DNA of 7,894 nucleotides from Bacillota bacterium (GCA_023459675.1 JAEWTC010000178.1:1-7894), one strand, 5' to 3'; positions 1 to 6,271 are shown, counted from the stretch's first letter. Numbers and translations: made by a program. The notes: generated by a model not told the origin, from the letters alone.

Positions 1-460
1 GGTGCACGCGCGCGGGCTTTATGACCTGCAGCCCCCGCAGCTCGTCATACAGCTCCAGCGAAAGCACGGGCGACAGCCGGTGTTCCTCCGCCACGCCGCT
101 GACCAGGGTGCTGTCCGGCGTATCCATTACGAAAGGGCCTACGATAATGCTGCCCAAAAGCTCCCCCTGGCTTTGCAGCGGAAACGCGATATGGTTCAAA
201 TTGGCGTGACAGCAGAACACATAGGCTTCGCCCAGCGCCTGCGCGCGCTGCCCCGCCTTCAGGTGCAGCTGCCTGCATTCGCCGTTGGTAAATATGTGCG
301 TTTTCAGCAAAGCACAGTACCGGGTGGCTTCCCCGAACGTCTGCAAAAGCTCCCCGCCTTCGTCCATCAGCTGGATGGGCAGCCCCGTAAAGGCGTACAG
401 CGTTTCCAGCACGTCGTGGAGGCGTTCCTCGCTCACCAGCGTATATAAACTGACCGCCAT
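1..460 (-). CDS. PocR-domain sensor/transcriptional regulator, N-terminal part (truncated by window edge)
   Basis: The reverse strand reads open from an ATG at 460 to the window edge, giving 153 residues that start MAVSLYTLVSEERLHDVLET. They resemble the PocR ligand-binding sensory domain: a first helix, then strands around residues 28-42, Cys49 and Cys62, the stretch CCHANLNHIAFPL (residues 83-95) and LLGSIIVGPFVMD (101-113). PocR domains usually sit in front of an AraC-type DNA-binding domain or a histidine kinase, and the family's namesake responds to 1,2-propanediol in Salmonella. Which output domain follows here lies outside the window. An AGGCGG-like ribosome site lies just upstream of the ATG. 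The gene is divergent from the corrinoid operon and shares a 104-base control region with it, so it is the likely operon regulator (inference). The PocR call is fairly sure; the ligand is unknown. Confidence 0.8.
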   Translation of the reverse strand, partial: MAVSLYTLVSEERLHDVLETLYAFTGLPIQLMDEGGELLQTFGEATRYCALLKTHIFTNGECRQLHLKAGQRAQALGEAYVFCCHANLNHIAFPLQSQGELLGSIIVGPFVMDTPDSTLVSGVAEEHRLSPVLSLELYDELRGLQVIKPARVH

Positions 461-520
461 GAAAATACCGCCTAATTACAAATAATCGTACATTTTTACT
501 ATTCGCATACTGCCAAACTC

Positions 521-549
521 ATTATACTGGGATCAAACGGAGAATTCAA
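521..549 (-). promoter_or_regulatory. Sigma-70-type promoter of the PocR-domain regulator
   Basis: On the minus strand there is a -35 box TTGAAT (549-544), a 17-base spacer and a perfect -10 box TATAAT (526-521). This predicts a start near 514 and a leader of about 50 bases before the ATG at 460. The boxes are close to consensus, so the regulator is probably made constitutively at some level. Confidence 0.65.
523..528 (+). promoter_or_regulatory. Candidate -10 box of the corrinoid operon promoter
   Basis: TATACT at 523-528 lies about 37 bases upstream of the first operon ATG and would start transcription near 535. No good -35 hexamer is visible 16-18 bases upstream (the bases at 500-505 are TATTCG), as expected for a promoter that needs an activator. 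The box overlaps the -10 box of the divergent regulator promoter. A direct repeat ATACTG occurs at 507-512 and 524-529 and might be part of an operator, but it is short. Confidence 0.45.
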
Positions 550-564
550 TGGGAGGAAAACACA

Positions 565-1197
565 ATGGACATGCAGGAAATTTCCATCATGCTGCAGGCC
601 GGGAAGGCGAAGGACGTCAAACTGCTGGTGCAGCAGGCGATCGATGAAGGCGTTCCGGCAAAAACCATCTTGGATGAGGGCCTGCTGGCGGGCATGAGCG
701 TGATCGGTGAAAAATTCAAGAACAACGAGGTATACGTGCCCGAAGTGCTGGTGGCGGCGCGCGCCATGAACATGGGCGCGAGCCTGTTGAAGCCGCTGCT
801 GGCGCAGGCCGGCGTGCAAGCGCGCGGGCGCGCGTGCATCGGCACCGTGAAGGGCGATTTGCACGACATCGGTAAAAATCTCGTGAAAATGATGATGGAA
901 GGCAAGGGGCTGGAAGTGGTTGATCTCGGGACGGACGTTGCTCCCGAAACCTTCGTCCGCGCCGCCATCGAACAGAACTGCCAGCTTATTTGCTGTTCGG
1001 CGCTGCTGACCACAACCATGGGCGTGATGGAGGACGTCGTCAAAGCCGTGCGGGACGCGGGCATCCGGGATCAGGTGAAGATCATGGTCGGCGGCGCGCC
1101 CGTAACGGCCGCGTTTTGCCAGCAGATCGGCGCGGACGCTTACACGCCGGACGCGGCCAGCGCGGCGGAGCAGGCGGCGGCGTTCTGCGCCGCGTAG
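565..1197 (+). CDS. Corrinoid (B12-binding) methyl-carrier protein, MtaC/MtbC/MttC-like
   Basis: This 210-residue protein has the two-domain build of corrinoid methyl carriers. An N-terminal helical cap (about residues 1-85, with VYVPEVLVAARAMN at 57-70) is followed by a Rossmann-like B12-binding domain (about 88-208). The base-off/His-on motif DLHDIG is present at 98-103, so His100 should be the lower cobalt ligand. SALLTTTM (145-152) and GGAPV (176-180) line the nucleotide tail pocket in this family. Length is typical for the family. The ATG at 565 follows GGGAGG at 551-556 at good spacing. It is the first gene of the operon and the methyl shuttle between partner methyltransferases in the cytoplasm. 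The substrate class (methanol, methylamine, betaine or methoxy compound) cannot be told from this protein alone. Confidence 0.93.
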   Translation: MDMQEISIMLQAGKAKDVKLLVQQAIDEGVPAKTILDEGLLAGMSVIGEKFKNNEVYVPEVLVAARAMNMGASLLKPLLAQAGVQARGRACIGTVKGDLHDIGKNLVKMMMEGKGLEVVDLGTDVAPETFVRAAIEQNCQLICCSALLTTTMGVMEDVVKAVRDAGIRDQVKIMVGGAPVTAAFCQQIGADAYTPDAASAAEQAAAFCAA

Positions 1198-1218
1198 CCG
1201 CGCCAGGCGCTGCCCATT

Positions 1219-1247
1219 GGAACGCGGCCCCGCCGCAACGGCGTTCC
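1219..1247 (+). other. Intercistronic stem-loop after the corrinoid protein gene
   Basis: A perfect 7-base stem, GGAACGC (1219-1225) with GCGTTCC (1241-1247), encloses a 15-base loop in which GCGG/CCGC (1224-1227 and 1233-1236) can form a competing inner hairpin. No T-run follows, so it is not a standard terminator. It fills most of the only sizeable gap (77 bases) in the operon and could protect the 3' end of the corrinoid-protein message or mark a processing site (inference). Confidence 0.45.
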
Positions 1248-1274
1248 GCAACGACAGAACAAGGAGAGATCGAT

Positions 1275-2630
1275 ATGCCGCTGGATAATGTGTTGCTGCA
1301 AACCCTCCGCCATCAGAAAACCGATTCGCTGCCGTGGGTGCCCTTTGCGGGCGTACACGCGGGCAAGCTGATCGGGAAAACCGCCAAAGAGGTATTGACG
1401 GACGAAATTTCCCTGTTTGACTCGCTGATGGCCGTCAACAAGCTGTACAAGCCGCACGGCCAGCCCGTGCTGTTCGATTTGCAGATTGAGGCGGAAGTCC
1501 TCGGCTGCGAGCTGGCCTGGGCGGAGGACAGCCCTCCCTCGGTGAAAACACACCCGCTTGCCCAAACCATGACGGTGCCGTGCCGCTGTACCCTCCCCGG
1601 CGAAACCGACGGCCGCATTCCCATGGTGCTACGCACCATGCGCCGCATGAAGGAAGCCGTTGGCGATACGACGGCGCTCTACGGGCTGATTTGCGGCCCA
1701 TTCACGCTGGCGGGGCACCTGCGCGGAAGCGATCTGTTCATGGATATGTTTGACGACGAGGATTATGTAAGCGAGCTGCTTTCCTACTGCGCGGAATGCT
1801 GCAGGCGCATGGCCGGTTTCTATATAGCCGCGGGGATGGACGTGATCGCCGTGGTGGATCCGCTGGTCAGCCAGATTTCGAGCGCGCATTTCGAGCAGTT
1901 TCTTTTACAGCCCTTCCGGGACATTTTCGGGCACATCCGCGCGCTGAAGGCCTTCAGCTCGTTCTTCGTCTGCGGCGACGCGAGCCGCAGCATCGAGGTG
2001 ATGTGCAAAACCAATCCCGACAGCATCAGCGTGGATGAAAACGTGGATCTGCCCGCCGCCAAGAGGATCACCGACCGTTACGACGTCGCCATCGGCGGCA
2101 ACATTCCGCTGACCAGCGTGATGCTGCACGGCACGCAGCAGGATAACATGAAGTATGTGCTCGATTTGATCGACCGGCTGGACGAACCCCGCAACTACAT
2201 CGTAGCGCCGGGGTGCGACATGCCCTACGCCGTGCCGGTGGAAAACGCCATCGCCGTTTCGCAGGCCGTTTTGCACCCCGAGATTGTGCGGGAAATTCTG
2301 CGCAACTACGTTGCCGTAACGCAGGATATTCCCGTTGCGCTGCCCGATTACGAGCGCCTGGCCAGGCCGCTTGTCGAGGTGTTCACGCTGGACAGCGCCA
2401 CCTGCGCCGCCTGCACCTATATGATGGAAGCCGCAAACGTTGCCAAGCAGCATTTCGGCGCGGCGATCGACGTGGTGGAGTATAAATACACCGTGAAGGA
2501 AAACATCGCCCGCTGCAAGGCGATGGGCGTCAAAAACCTGCCGAGCATCTACATCAACGGCAAGCTGTGCTTTTCGTCCATCATCCCCAGCCGGGAAAAG
2601 CTGCAAAAGGCGATCGAGGCCTTATTGTAA
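1275..2630 (+). CDS. UroD-fold (MtaA/CmuA-type) methyltransferase with C-terminal thioredoxin-like domain
   Basis: This 451-residue protein starts at the ATG at 1275, set by AAGGAGAG at 1261-1268; the reading frame is open further upstream but has no better start. Residues 1-345 match the uroporphyrinogen-decarboxylase-like methyltransferase family: WVPFAGVHAG (21-30), a TIM-barrel core with YGLICGPFTLAGHL (136-149), DPLVSQIS (195-202), FVCGDA (231-236), GGNIP (274-278) and PGCDMP (312-317). In MtaA/MtbA proteins zinc is held by an HxC...C pattern. Here Cys233 and Cys314 are kept, but the His position is Phe231. Residues about 366-451 form a thioredoxin-like domain with CAAC (377-380) and a cis-Pro loop NLPSIYING (421-429). 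The protein probably moves a methyl group between a substrate or acceptor thiol and the corrinoid protein encoded just upstream. Whether it acts as the substrate-side or acceptor-side enzyme is undecided. Heme-pathway UroD is unlikely, given the fusion and operon. Confidence 0.85.
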   Translation: MPLDNVLLQTLRHQKTDSLPWVPFAGVHAGKLIGKTAKEVLTDEISLFDSLMAVNKLYKPHGQPVLFDLQIEAEVLGCELAWAEDSPPSVKTHPLAQTMTVPCRCTLPGETDGRIPMVLRTMRRMKEAVGDTTALYGLICGPFTLAGHLRGSDLFMDMFDDEDYVSELLSYCAECCRRMAGFYIAAGMDVIAVVDPLVSQISSAHFEQFLLQPFRDIFGHIRALKAFSSFFVCGDASRSIEVMCKTNPDSISVDENVDLPAAKRITDRYDVAIGGNIPLTSVMLHGTQQDNMKYVLDLIDRLDEPRNYIVAPGCDMPYAVPVENAIAVSQAVLHPEIVREILRNYVAVTQDIPVALPDYERLARPLVEVFTLDSATCAACTYMMEAANVAKQHFGAAIDVVEYKYTVKENIARCKAMGVKNLPSIYINGKLCFSSIIPSREKLQKAIEALL

Positions 2631-2631
2631 T

Positions 2632-3558
2632 ATGGCGGTTCCATGCGAGCTTGTGCTGATCACGGGGTTTCTGGGAGCCGGGAAAACCACCCTGCTGCAA
2701 ACCCTTTTGAGGATGTGCGCCGGCAGGCGCGTTCACCTGATTGTCAACGAGTTCGGCAAAACCGGCGTGGATAACGCCCTGCTGGCCGGGCTGGGGGCGA
2801 GCATGAACGCGATCGTCAACGGCTCCATCTTCTGCGCGTGCCGGCTGGACCAGTTTGAAGCCGCGCTGGAGGAGGCGCAGCGGCTTGCGCCGGAGTTCCT
2901 GTTTGTGGAAGCCTCCGGGCTTTCCGATCCGACGATGATCCGCACGCTACTGGAGCAAGGCGCGCGCTACCCCGGTATTCGCTACAAGGGCTGCATCGCT
3001 TTGGCGGACGCGCTGCGCCTGCACCGCGTACTCGATACCGCCCGCGTTTGCCGCAAGCAGCTGTCCGTGGCGGATCTGATTGTGCTGAGCAAAACGGATA
3101 TCGCCGCCCCGGAACAGGCGGAAGCCGCCGCCGCGTTGCTTTCGCAGCGATATCCGGGCGTCCCGGTGATCCGCGCCGTGAACGGAGAGATACCGTACGA
3201 AACGCTTGTAAACCTCAAAACAAACCGCGCCGCCATGGCGGGCAGCCATGCGCGGGACCTGACGCTGCAAAAGCGCTGCCTTTCCATATCGCCCGATATG
3301 AGCGCAGAGCAGCTGCGGGCTTTCCTGCGCCTGATCGCCGAGGATACCGACCGCATCAAGGGGCTGGTGCGCCTGCGGGAGGGCGCGTTTCTGGCAGATT
3401 GCACGGGCGCGTATGTGAGCCTGACCCCTTACGCGCATACCCATACGGAGAACCTTTTAACCGTCCTGGCGGGCGAAGGGGCGCCGCTGCGCCAAAGCCT
3501 GAAGGAAGCCCTCGGCTGGTATGGCAATTGGATACAGGAGGTGAATAACGATGCTTGA
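2632..3558 (+). CDS. G3E-family GTPase, CobW/COG0523-like metallochaperone
   Basis: This 308-residue protein starts one base after the methyltransferase stop, so translation is probably coupled; a weak GAGG lies at 2616-2619. It has the G3E GTPase signature: Walker A GFLGAGKT (12-19), NEFG (39-42), EASGLSDP (93-100, Walker B region) and the guanine-specificity motif SKTD (153-156). A smaller C-terminal domain (about 214-305) has GLVRLREGAFLADC (244-257). The usual COG0523 metal motif GCxCC is changed to GSIFCAC (64-70), leaving Cys68 and Cys70. Family members use GTP to deliver zinc, cobalt or nickel, or to support cobalamin proteins. In this operon it may load zinc into the methyltransferase or assist the corrinoid protein (inference). 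The family call is strong; the cargo is unknown. Confidence 0.88.
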   Translation: MAVPCELVLITGFLGAGKTTLLQTLLRMCAGRRVHLIVNEFGKTGVDNALLAGLGASMNAIVNGSIFCACRLDQFEAALEEAQRLAPEFLFVEASGLSDPTMIRTLLEQGARYPGIRYKGCIALADALRLHRVLDTARVCRKQLSVADLIVLSKTDIAAPEQAEAAAALLSQRYPGVPVIRAVNGEIPYETLVNLKTNRAAMAGSHARDLTLQKRCLSISPDMSAEQLRAFLRLIAEDTDRIKGLVRLREGAFLADCTGAYVSLTPYAHTHTENLLTVLAGEGAPLRQSLKEALGWYGNWIQEVNNDA

Positions 3559-3970
3559 AACGGAGCGTCTAACCAACGAGCAGCTTCTCAAAGGCGCGCT
3601 GGAGCGTATGCTGCAATGCAAAATGCCGGACGCGCTGCGCGCAGGCGTCGAAAGCCTGCTGGCCCGTACGGACGCTACGGAGTACGAGCTGCAATCCGCA
3701 TATGCGAACTACGCAAAACGCCTTGCGCTATCGCGCCCGCGCGCGGAAATCGCGTGGAACCCGACCGTGGACGCGAAACGATGCGTCTGCTGCGGTGCGT
3801 GCGTAAACTTTTGCCCGCATGACGTATATCGTTTGACGAACGGTACGGTGGTCGTGGTTTCCCCTACGATGTGCGTGATCCTGTGCAGCAACTGCGCCGC
3901 CCTTTGCCCGGCCGGGGCGATTTCGTTTCCGCCCCAGAAAGACTATGTGGAGCTGTTGCGTTATGAATGA
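3551..3970 (+). CDS. Ferredoxin-like protein with two 4Fe-4S cysteine clusters
   Basis: This 139-residue protein overlaps the GTPase gene by 8 bases and is preceded by a strong AGGAGGTG (3536-3543), the best ribosome site in the operon. Residues 1-65 are helical and Cys-poor apart from Cys23, with no recognised domain. Residues 73-125 are a di-cluster ferredoxin fold. The first set is Cys78, Cys81, Cys84 and Cys88-Pro, with an extra Cys80. The second is Cys108, Cys112, Cys115 and Cys119-Pro, with three residues instead of two between its first two cysteines. It should carry two 4Fe-4S clusters and pass low-potential electrons in the cytoplasm, most plausibly to the downstream activator (inference). 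The N-terminal helical region may be the partner-docking part. Confidence 0.82.
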   Translation: MLETERLTNEQLLKGALERMLQCKMPDALRAGVESLLARTDATEYELQSAYANYAKRLALSRPRAEIAWNPTVDAKRCVCCGACVNFCPHDVYRLTNGTVVVVSPTMCVILCSNCAALCPAGAISFPPQKDYVELLRYE

Positions 3971-4508
3971 AGCGATGGTGAAACTAGCGCTGGACTGCGG
4001 CGCCGCCCGCGCGGCCGCTTTGCCCGCGGAGAGGATCGTGCTTAACGACGTTTTCAGGAGCGTTTGCCAAAGCAACGCGTGCGGCAATTACGGCCAGTGC
4101 TATATGTGCCCGCCGGACGCTGGGGAAATTCACGCGCTGATGGAAACGGTGCGCGCTTTTACGGGCGCTGTTTTGTACCAGACCATCCATGACCTGGAGG
4201 ATTCGTTTGATTACGAGGGCATGACCGAGGCCGGCAAGCGGCATGCGGCCGTATCGCAAGCGCTTGAGCAAGCGCTGCGCTCGCTTCGCCTGCCCGCGTA
4301 TCTGCACCTTTCGGCGGGTGGGTGCAAGGTGTGCGACGTTTGCGCCAAGCGCTCATCCCTGCCATGCCGCCATCCCGATCTCGCCATGGCGGGTTTGGAA
4401 TGCTACGGCATGGACGTGTATCAAACGGCGGTGCGCGCGGGGCTGCAATACGTTAACGGGCAGAACACCGTAACCTATTTCGGTATGATTTTGCTGGGGG
4501 ACGCCTGA
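3963..4508 (+). CDS. DUF2284 cysteine-rich putative metal-binding protein
   Basis: This 181-residue protein is recognised as DUF2284 from its paired cysteine groups. The N-terminal group is Cys35, Cys40, Cys46 and Cys49 in NACGNYGQCYMCPP (38-51). The second is Cys121, Cys124, Cys127 and Cys135 in GGCKVCDVCAKRSSLPCRHP (119-138), followed by LECYGMDVYQTA (145-156). Eight well-placed cysteines could hold two Fe-S clusters or other metal centres; the family has no firmly established activity that I know of. The ATG at 3963 is chosen because GGAG (3949-3952) sits 10 bases upstream and the start overlaps the ferredoxin stop by 8 bases; an in-frame ATG at 3945 would add six residues. The context suggests a redox or metal role in keeping the corrinoid system active (inference). 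Confidence 0.8.
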   Translation: MNEAMVKLALDCGAARAAALPAERIVLNDVFRSVCQSNACGNYGQCYMCPPDAGEIHALMETVRAFTGAVLYQTIHDLEDSFDYEGMTEAGKRHAAVSQALEQALRSLRLPAYLHLSAGGCKVCDVCAKRSSLPCRHPDLAMAGLECYGMDVYQTAVRAGLQYVNGQNTVTYFGMILLGDA

Positions 4509-4509
4509 C

Positions 4510-5988
4510 ATGCCCACGCTGACGGTTTGGCAGGGAGAAACGAAAACGGACGTGGAGTTTCACGGCACGCCCCTGCTCTCCGCCGTTTTGCAGGAGCAGG
4601 GGTTTCCGCTTGCGTTTCCGTGCGGCGGGAAGGGCGTCTGCGGCAAGTGCAGGGTGCAGGCGGCAGGCGCCCTATCGCCTGCTGCCGCGGAGGAACCCGC
4701 GCCGGACAGCCGCCTGGCGTGCCGGACCACCCTGCTTGGCGACGCGGCCGTGTGGCTGCCGATAGCCGCGGCGCTTGAATCCATCGCCGCATCCGGCATA
4801 ACCCCGAGCTTTGTTAAAAACCCCATGCCGGGCCGTTATGGGCTGGCGGTGGATATCGGCACCACGACGCTGGCGGCCGCGCTGGTTTCGCTTGTAAACG
4901 GGTCCGTACTGGCAACCGCCACGGCGGAAAACCCGCAGCGCGCCATCGCTGCCGACGTCATCGGGCGCATCGAGGCTGCGATGGCCGGAAAGGCCGGCCG
5001 ATTGCAGACGCTTGTGCAAACGGCGGTGGAGCAGCTGCGGCACAGCCTGTGCGCGCAGCTTGCCCTACCGGATCACGCGATTGATCAGACGGTGATCACC
5101 GGCAACACCACCATGCTCTGCCTGCTGACCGGCGGCAACCCGGAGCCGCTTTCCCACGCGCCCTTCCGGGCGGAGAGCCTGTTTGGGCTTTGGTTGGCTA
5201 CGCCGGCGGCGCCGACCTACCTGCCCCACTGCATCGGCGCGTTTGTTGGCGCGGATATCACCTGCGCCATTCTCGCCGCGCAGCTTTGCCACCGGCAGGA
5301 AACGGCCCTGCTGCTGGACGTGGGCACCAACGGCGAAATCGCGATGTGGCACAAGGGCAGGCTGTATGCCTGCGCCACCGCGGCAGGCCCCGCGTTTGAG
5401 GGCGGAGGGATTGAGCAGGGCTGCTGCAGCGTAGCGGGCGCCATCGACCGCGTATGGGACCAAAACGGGCAGCTGGCCTGCGCAACGATCGGCAATGCCG
5501 AACCAACCGGTATCTGCGGGTCGGGCATACTCGACGCCGTCGCCACCCTCCTGCGGTTGGGGCTGCTGGATGAAACCGGCCTCCTGACCGAAAAGCGCGT
5601 GCCGCTGCGCGGGCAGATTGCCATCACCCAGAAAGATATACGCAACGTGCAACTGGCCAAAAGCGCCATCGCCGCCGGTATGCTCACGCTGTGCCATGCC
5701 GTGGGAATCCCGGTGGAAGAGGTGGCGGCGCTGTACCTGGCCGGCGGCTTCGGCAAGCATATCAACCTGCAAAACGCCGCCGCCATCGGCCTCATCCCGC
5801 AAGCGCTGGTTGATAAAACGAAGGTGATCGGCAACGCAGCGCTGGTCGGCGCTGAAATGCTGCTGCTGCAAACCGATTTCATCCGCGAAATTGAAACCTG
5901 CGCGCTGCAGTGCGAGGTTAATCCCTTAAGCAGCAACCCGGTGTTTGCGGAGAACTACATCCAGTGCATGGCGCTGGAACCCATATAA
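4510..5988 (+). CDS. Corrinoid reductive activator: 2Fe-2S ferredoxin domain plus ASKHA ATPase domain (DUF4445)
   Basis: This 492-residue protein resembles RACo and the activating enzymes of O-demethylases. These reduce Co(II) corrinoid back to Co(I) at the cost of ATP, using a 2Fe-2S cluster. The N-terminal domain (1-85) has Cys38, Cys44, Cys47 and Cys71 in the plant-type ferredoxin pattern (CGGKGVCGKC, then CRT). The ASKHA domain starts near 109 with AVDIGTTT (113-120). It continues with AENPQRAIAADVIGRI (139-154), ITGNTTM (196-202), LDVGTNGE (269-276), GICGSG (334-339) and LAGGFGKHI (410-418), the phosphate and adenosine loops. The protein is shorter than RACo, which is above 600 residues; the linker between the two domains is only about 25 residues. 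It starts one base after the DUF2284 stop, with GGGGGA at 4496-4501 as ribosome site. It is the last gene of the operon, and its partner should be the corrinoid protein encoded at 565-1197. Confidence 0.92.
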   Translation: MPTLTVWQGETKTDVEFHGTPLLSAVLQEQGFPLAFPCGGKGVCGKCRVQAAGALSPAAAEEPAPDSRLACRTTLLGDAAVWLPIAAALESIAASGITPSFVKNPMPGRYGLAVDIGTTTLAAALVSLVNGSVLATATAENPQRAIAADVIGRIEAAMAGKAGRLQTLVQTAVEQLRHSLCAQLALPDHAIDQTVITGNTTMLCLLTGGNPEPLSHAPFRAESLFGLWLATPAAPTYLPHCIGAFVGADITCAILAAQLCHRQETALLLDVGTNGEIAMWHKGRLYACATAAGPAFEGGGIEQGCCSVAGAIDRVWDQNGQLACATIGNAEPTGICGSGILDAVATLLRLGLLDETGLLTEKRVPLRGQIAITQKDIRNVQLAKSAIAAGMLTLCHAVGIPVEEVAALYLAGGFGKHINLQNAAAIGLIPQALVDKTKVIGNAALVGAEMLLLQTDFIREIETCALQCEVNPLSSNPVFAENYIQCMALEPI

Positions 5989-6063
5989 GGGACTTGGAGT
6001 ACGCACATACGGTAATACATACAAAAAGAAGCGATGCCGCGTACTATGTAATGCCTGCGAAGA

Positions 6064-6111
6064 GTTTCCCGTCCTACCCCGTAAAACGCCAAGAAGCCCG
6101 CTTCGAGCCGA
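6064..6111. repeat. Direct repeat A, copy 1 (48 bases)
   Basis: The copy begins GTTTCCCGTCCTACCCCGTA and ends TTCGAGCCGA. It matches the block at 6472-6520 with four substitutions and one single-base indel by eye. The two copies lie in the same orientation about 400 bases apart and bracket the tandem array. Confidence 0.85.
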
Positions 6112-6131
6112 AGGGCATCGAAGGGAAGCGT

Positions 6132-6162
6132 ATGCCCTGCGGGCATTTCGGCGCAGCCGAAA
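6132..6162. repeat. Two adjacent perfect hairpins
   Basis: ATGCCC (6132-6137) pairs with GGGCAT (6141-6146) across a 3-base loop. Right next to it TTTCGGC (6146-6152) pairs with GCCGAAA (6156-6162), again with a 3-base loop. The two share base 6146. No T-run follows on either side, so a terminator role is unlikely. Confidence 0.6.
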
Positions 6163-6167
6163 GCGAC

Positions 6168-6265
6168 CCGAAGATGGGAGCTTTGACAGGGCAACGAAGG
6201 TTAGCGTGTGTTTAGTGAACACAGCCGCGAAGCGGCTAGTGAACCGAAGTTGGGAGCTTTGACAG
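6168..6265. repeat. Pair of 22-base direct repeats bracketing a small hairpin
   Basis: CCGAAGATGGGAGCTTTGAC plus AG at 6168-6189 recurs at 6244-6265 with a single A-to-T change. Between them, AGCCGC (6223-6228) pairs with GCGGCT (6232-6237), and an exact direct repeat TAGTGAAC sits at 6213-6220 and 6237-6244. The nesting of repeats within repeats suggests growth by local duplication. Confidence 0.75.
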
Positions 6266-6271
6266 AGTACG

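Noticed and set aside
2..448. Open frame on the plus strand opposite the PocR-domain gene
   Set aside because: It has no recognisable family or ribosome site. The minus strand encodes a recognisable PocR domain with its own promoter and ribosome site.
499..1251. Long minus-strand open frame across the corrinoid protein gene
   Set aside because: It is Arg- and His-rich nonsense typical of the antisense of a GC-rich gene. The plus strand has a clear B12-binding motif.
990..1274. Upstream in-frame extension of the methyltransferase
   Set aside because: It would overlap the corrinoid protein gene in another frame and has low-complexity Arg/Gly content. The ATG at 1275 has a strong ribosome site.
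1905..2606. Long minus-strand open frame inside the methyltransferase gene
   Set aside because: It shows antisense composition, no domain and no start signal.
5065..5871. Minus-strand open frame of 268 codons inside the activator gene
   Set aside because: It is a shadow of the ASKHA domain coding strand, with no recognisable motifs or ribosome site.
5945..6262. Short plus-strand open frame running from the activator end into the repeats
   Set aside because: It overlaps the activator end and has no ribosome site. Its peptide is just translated repeat and hairpin sequence.
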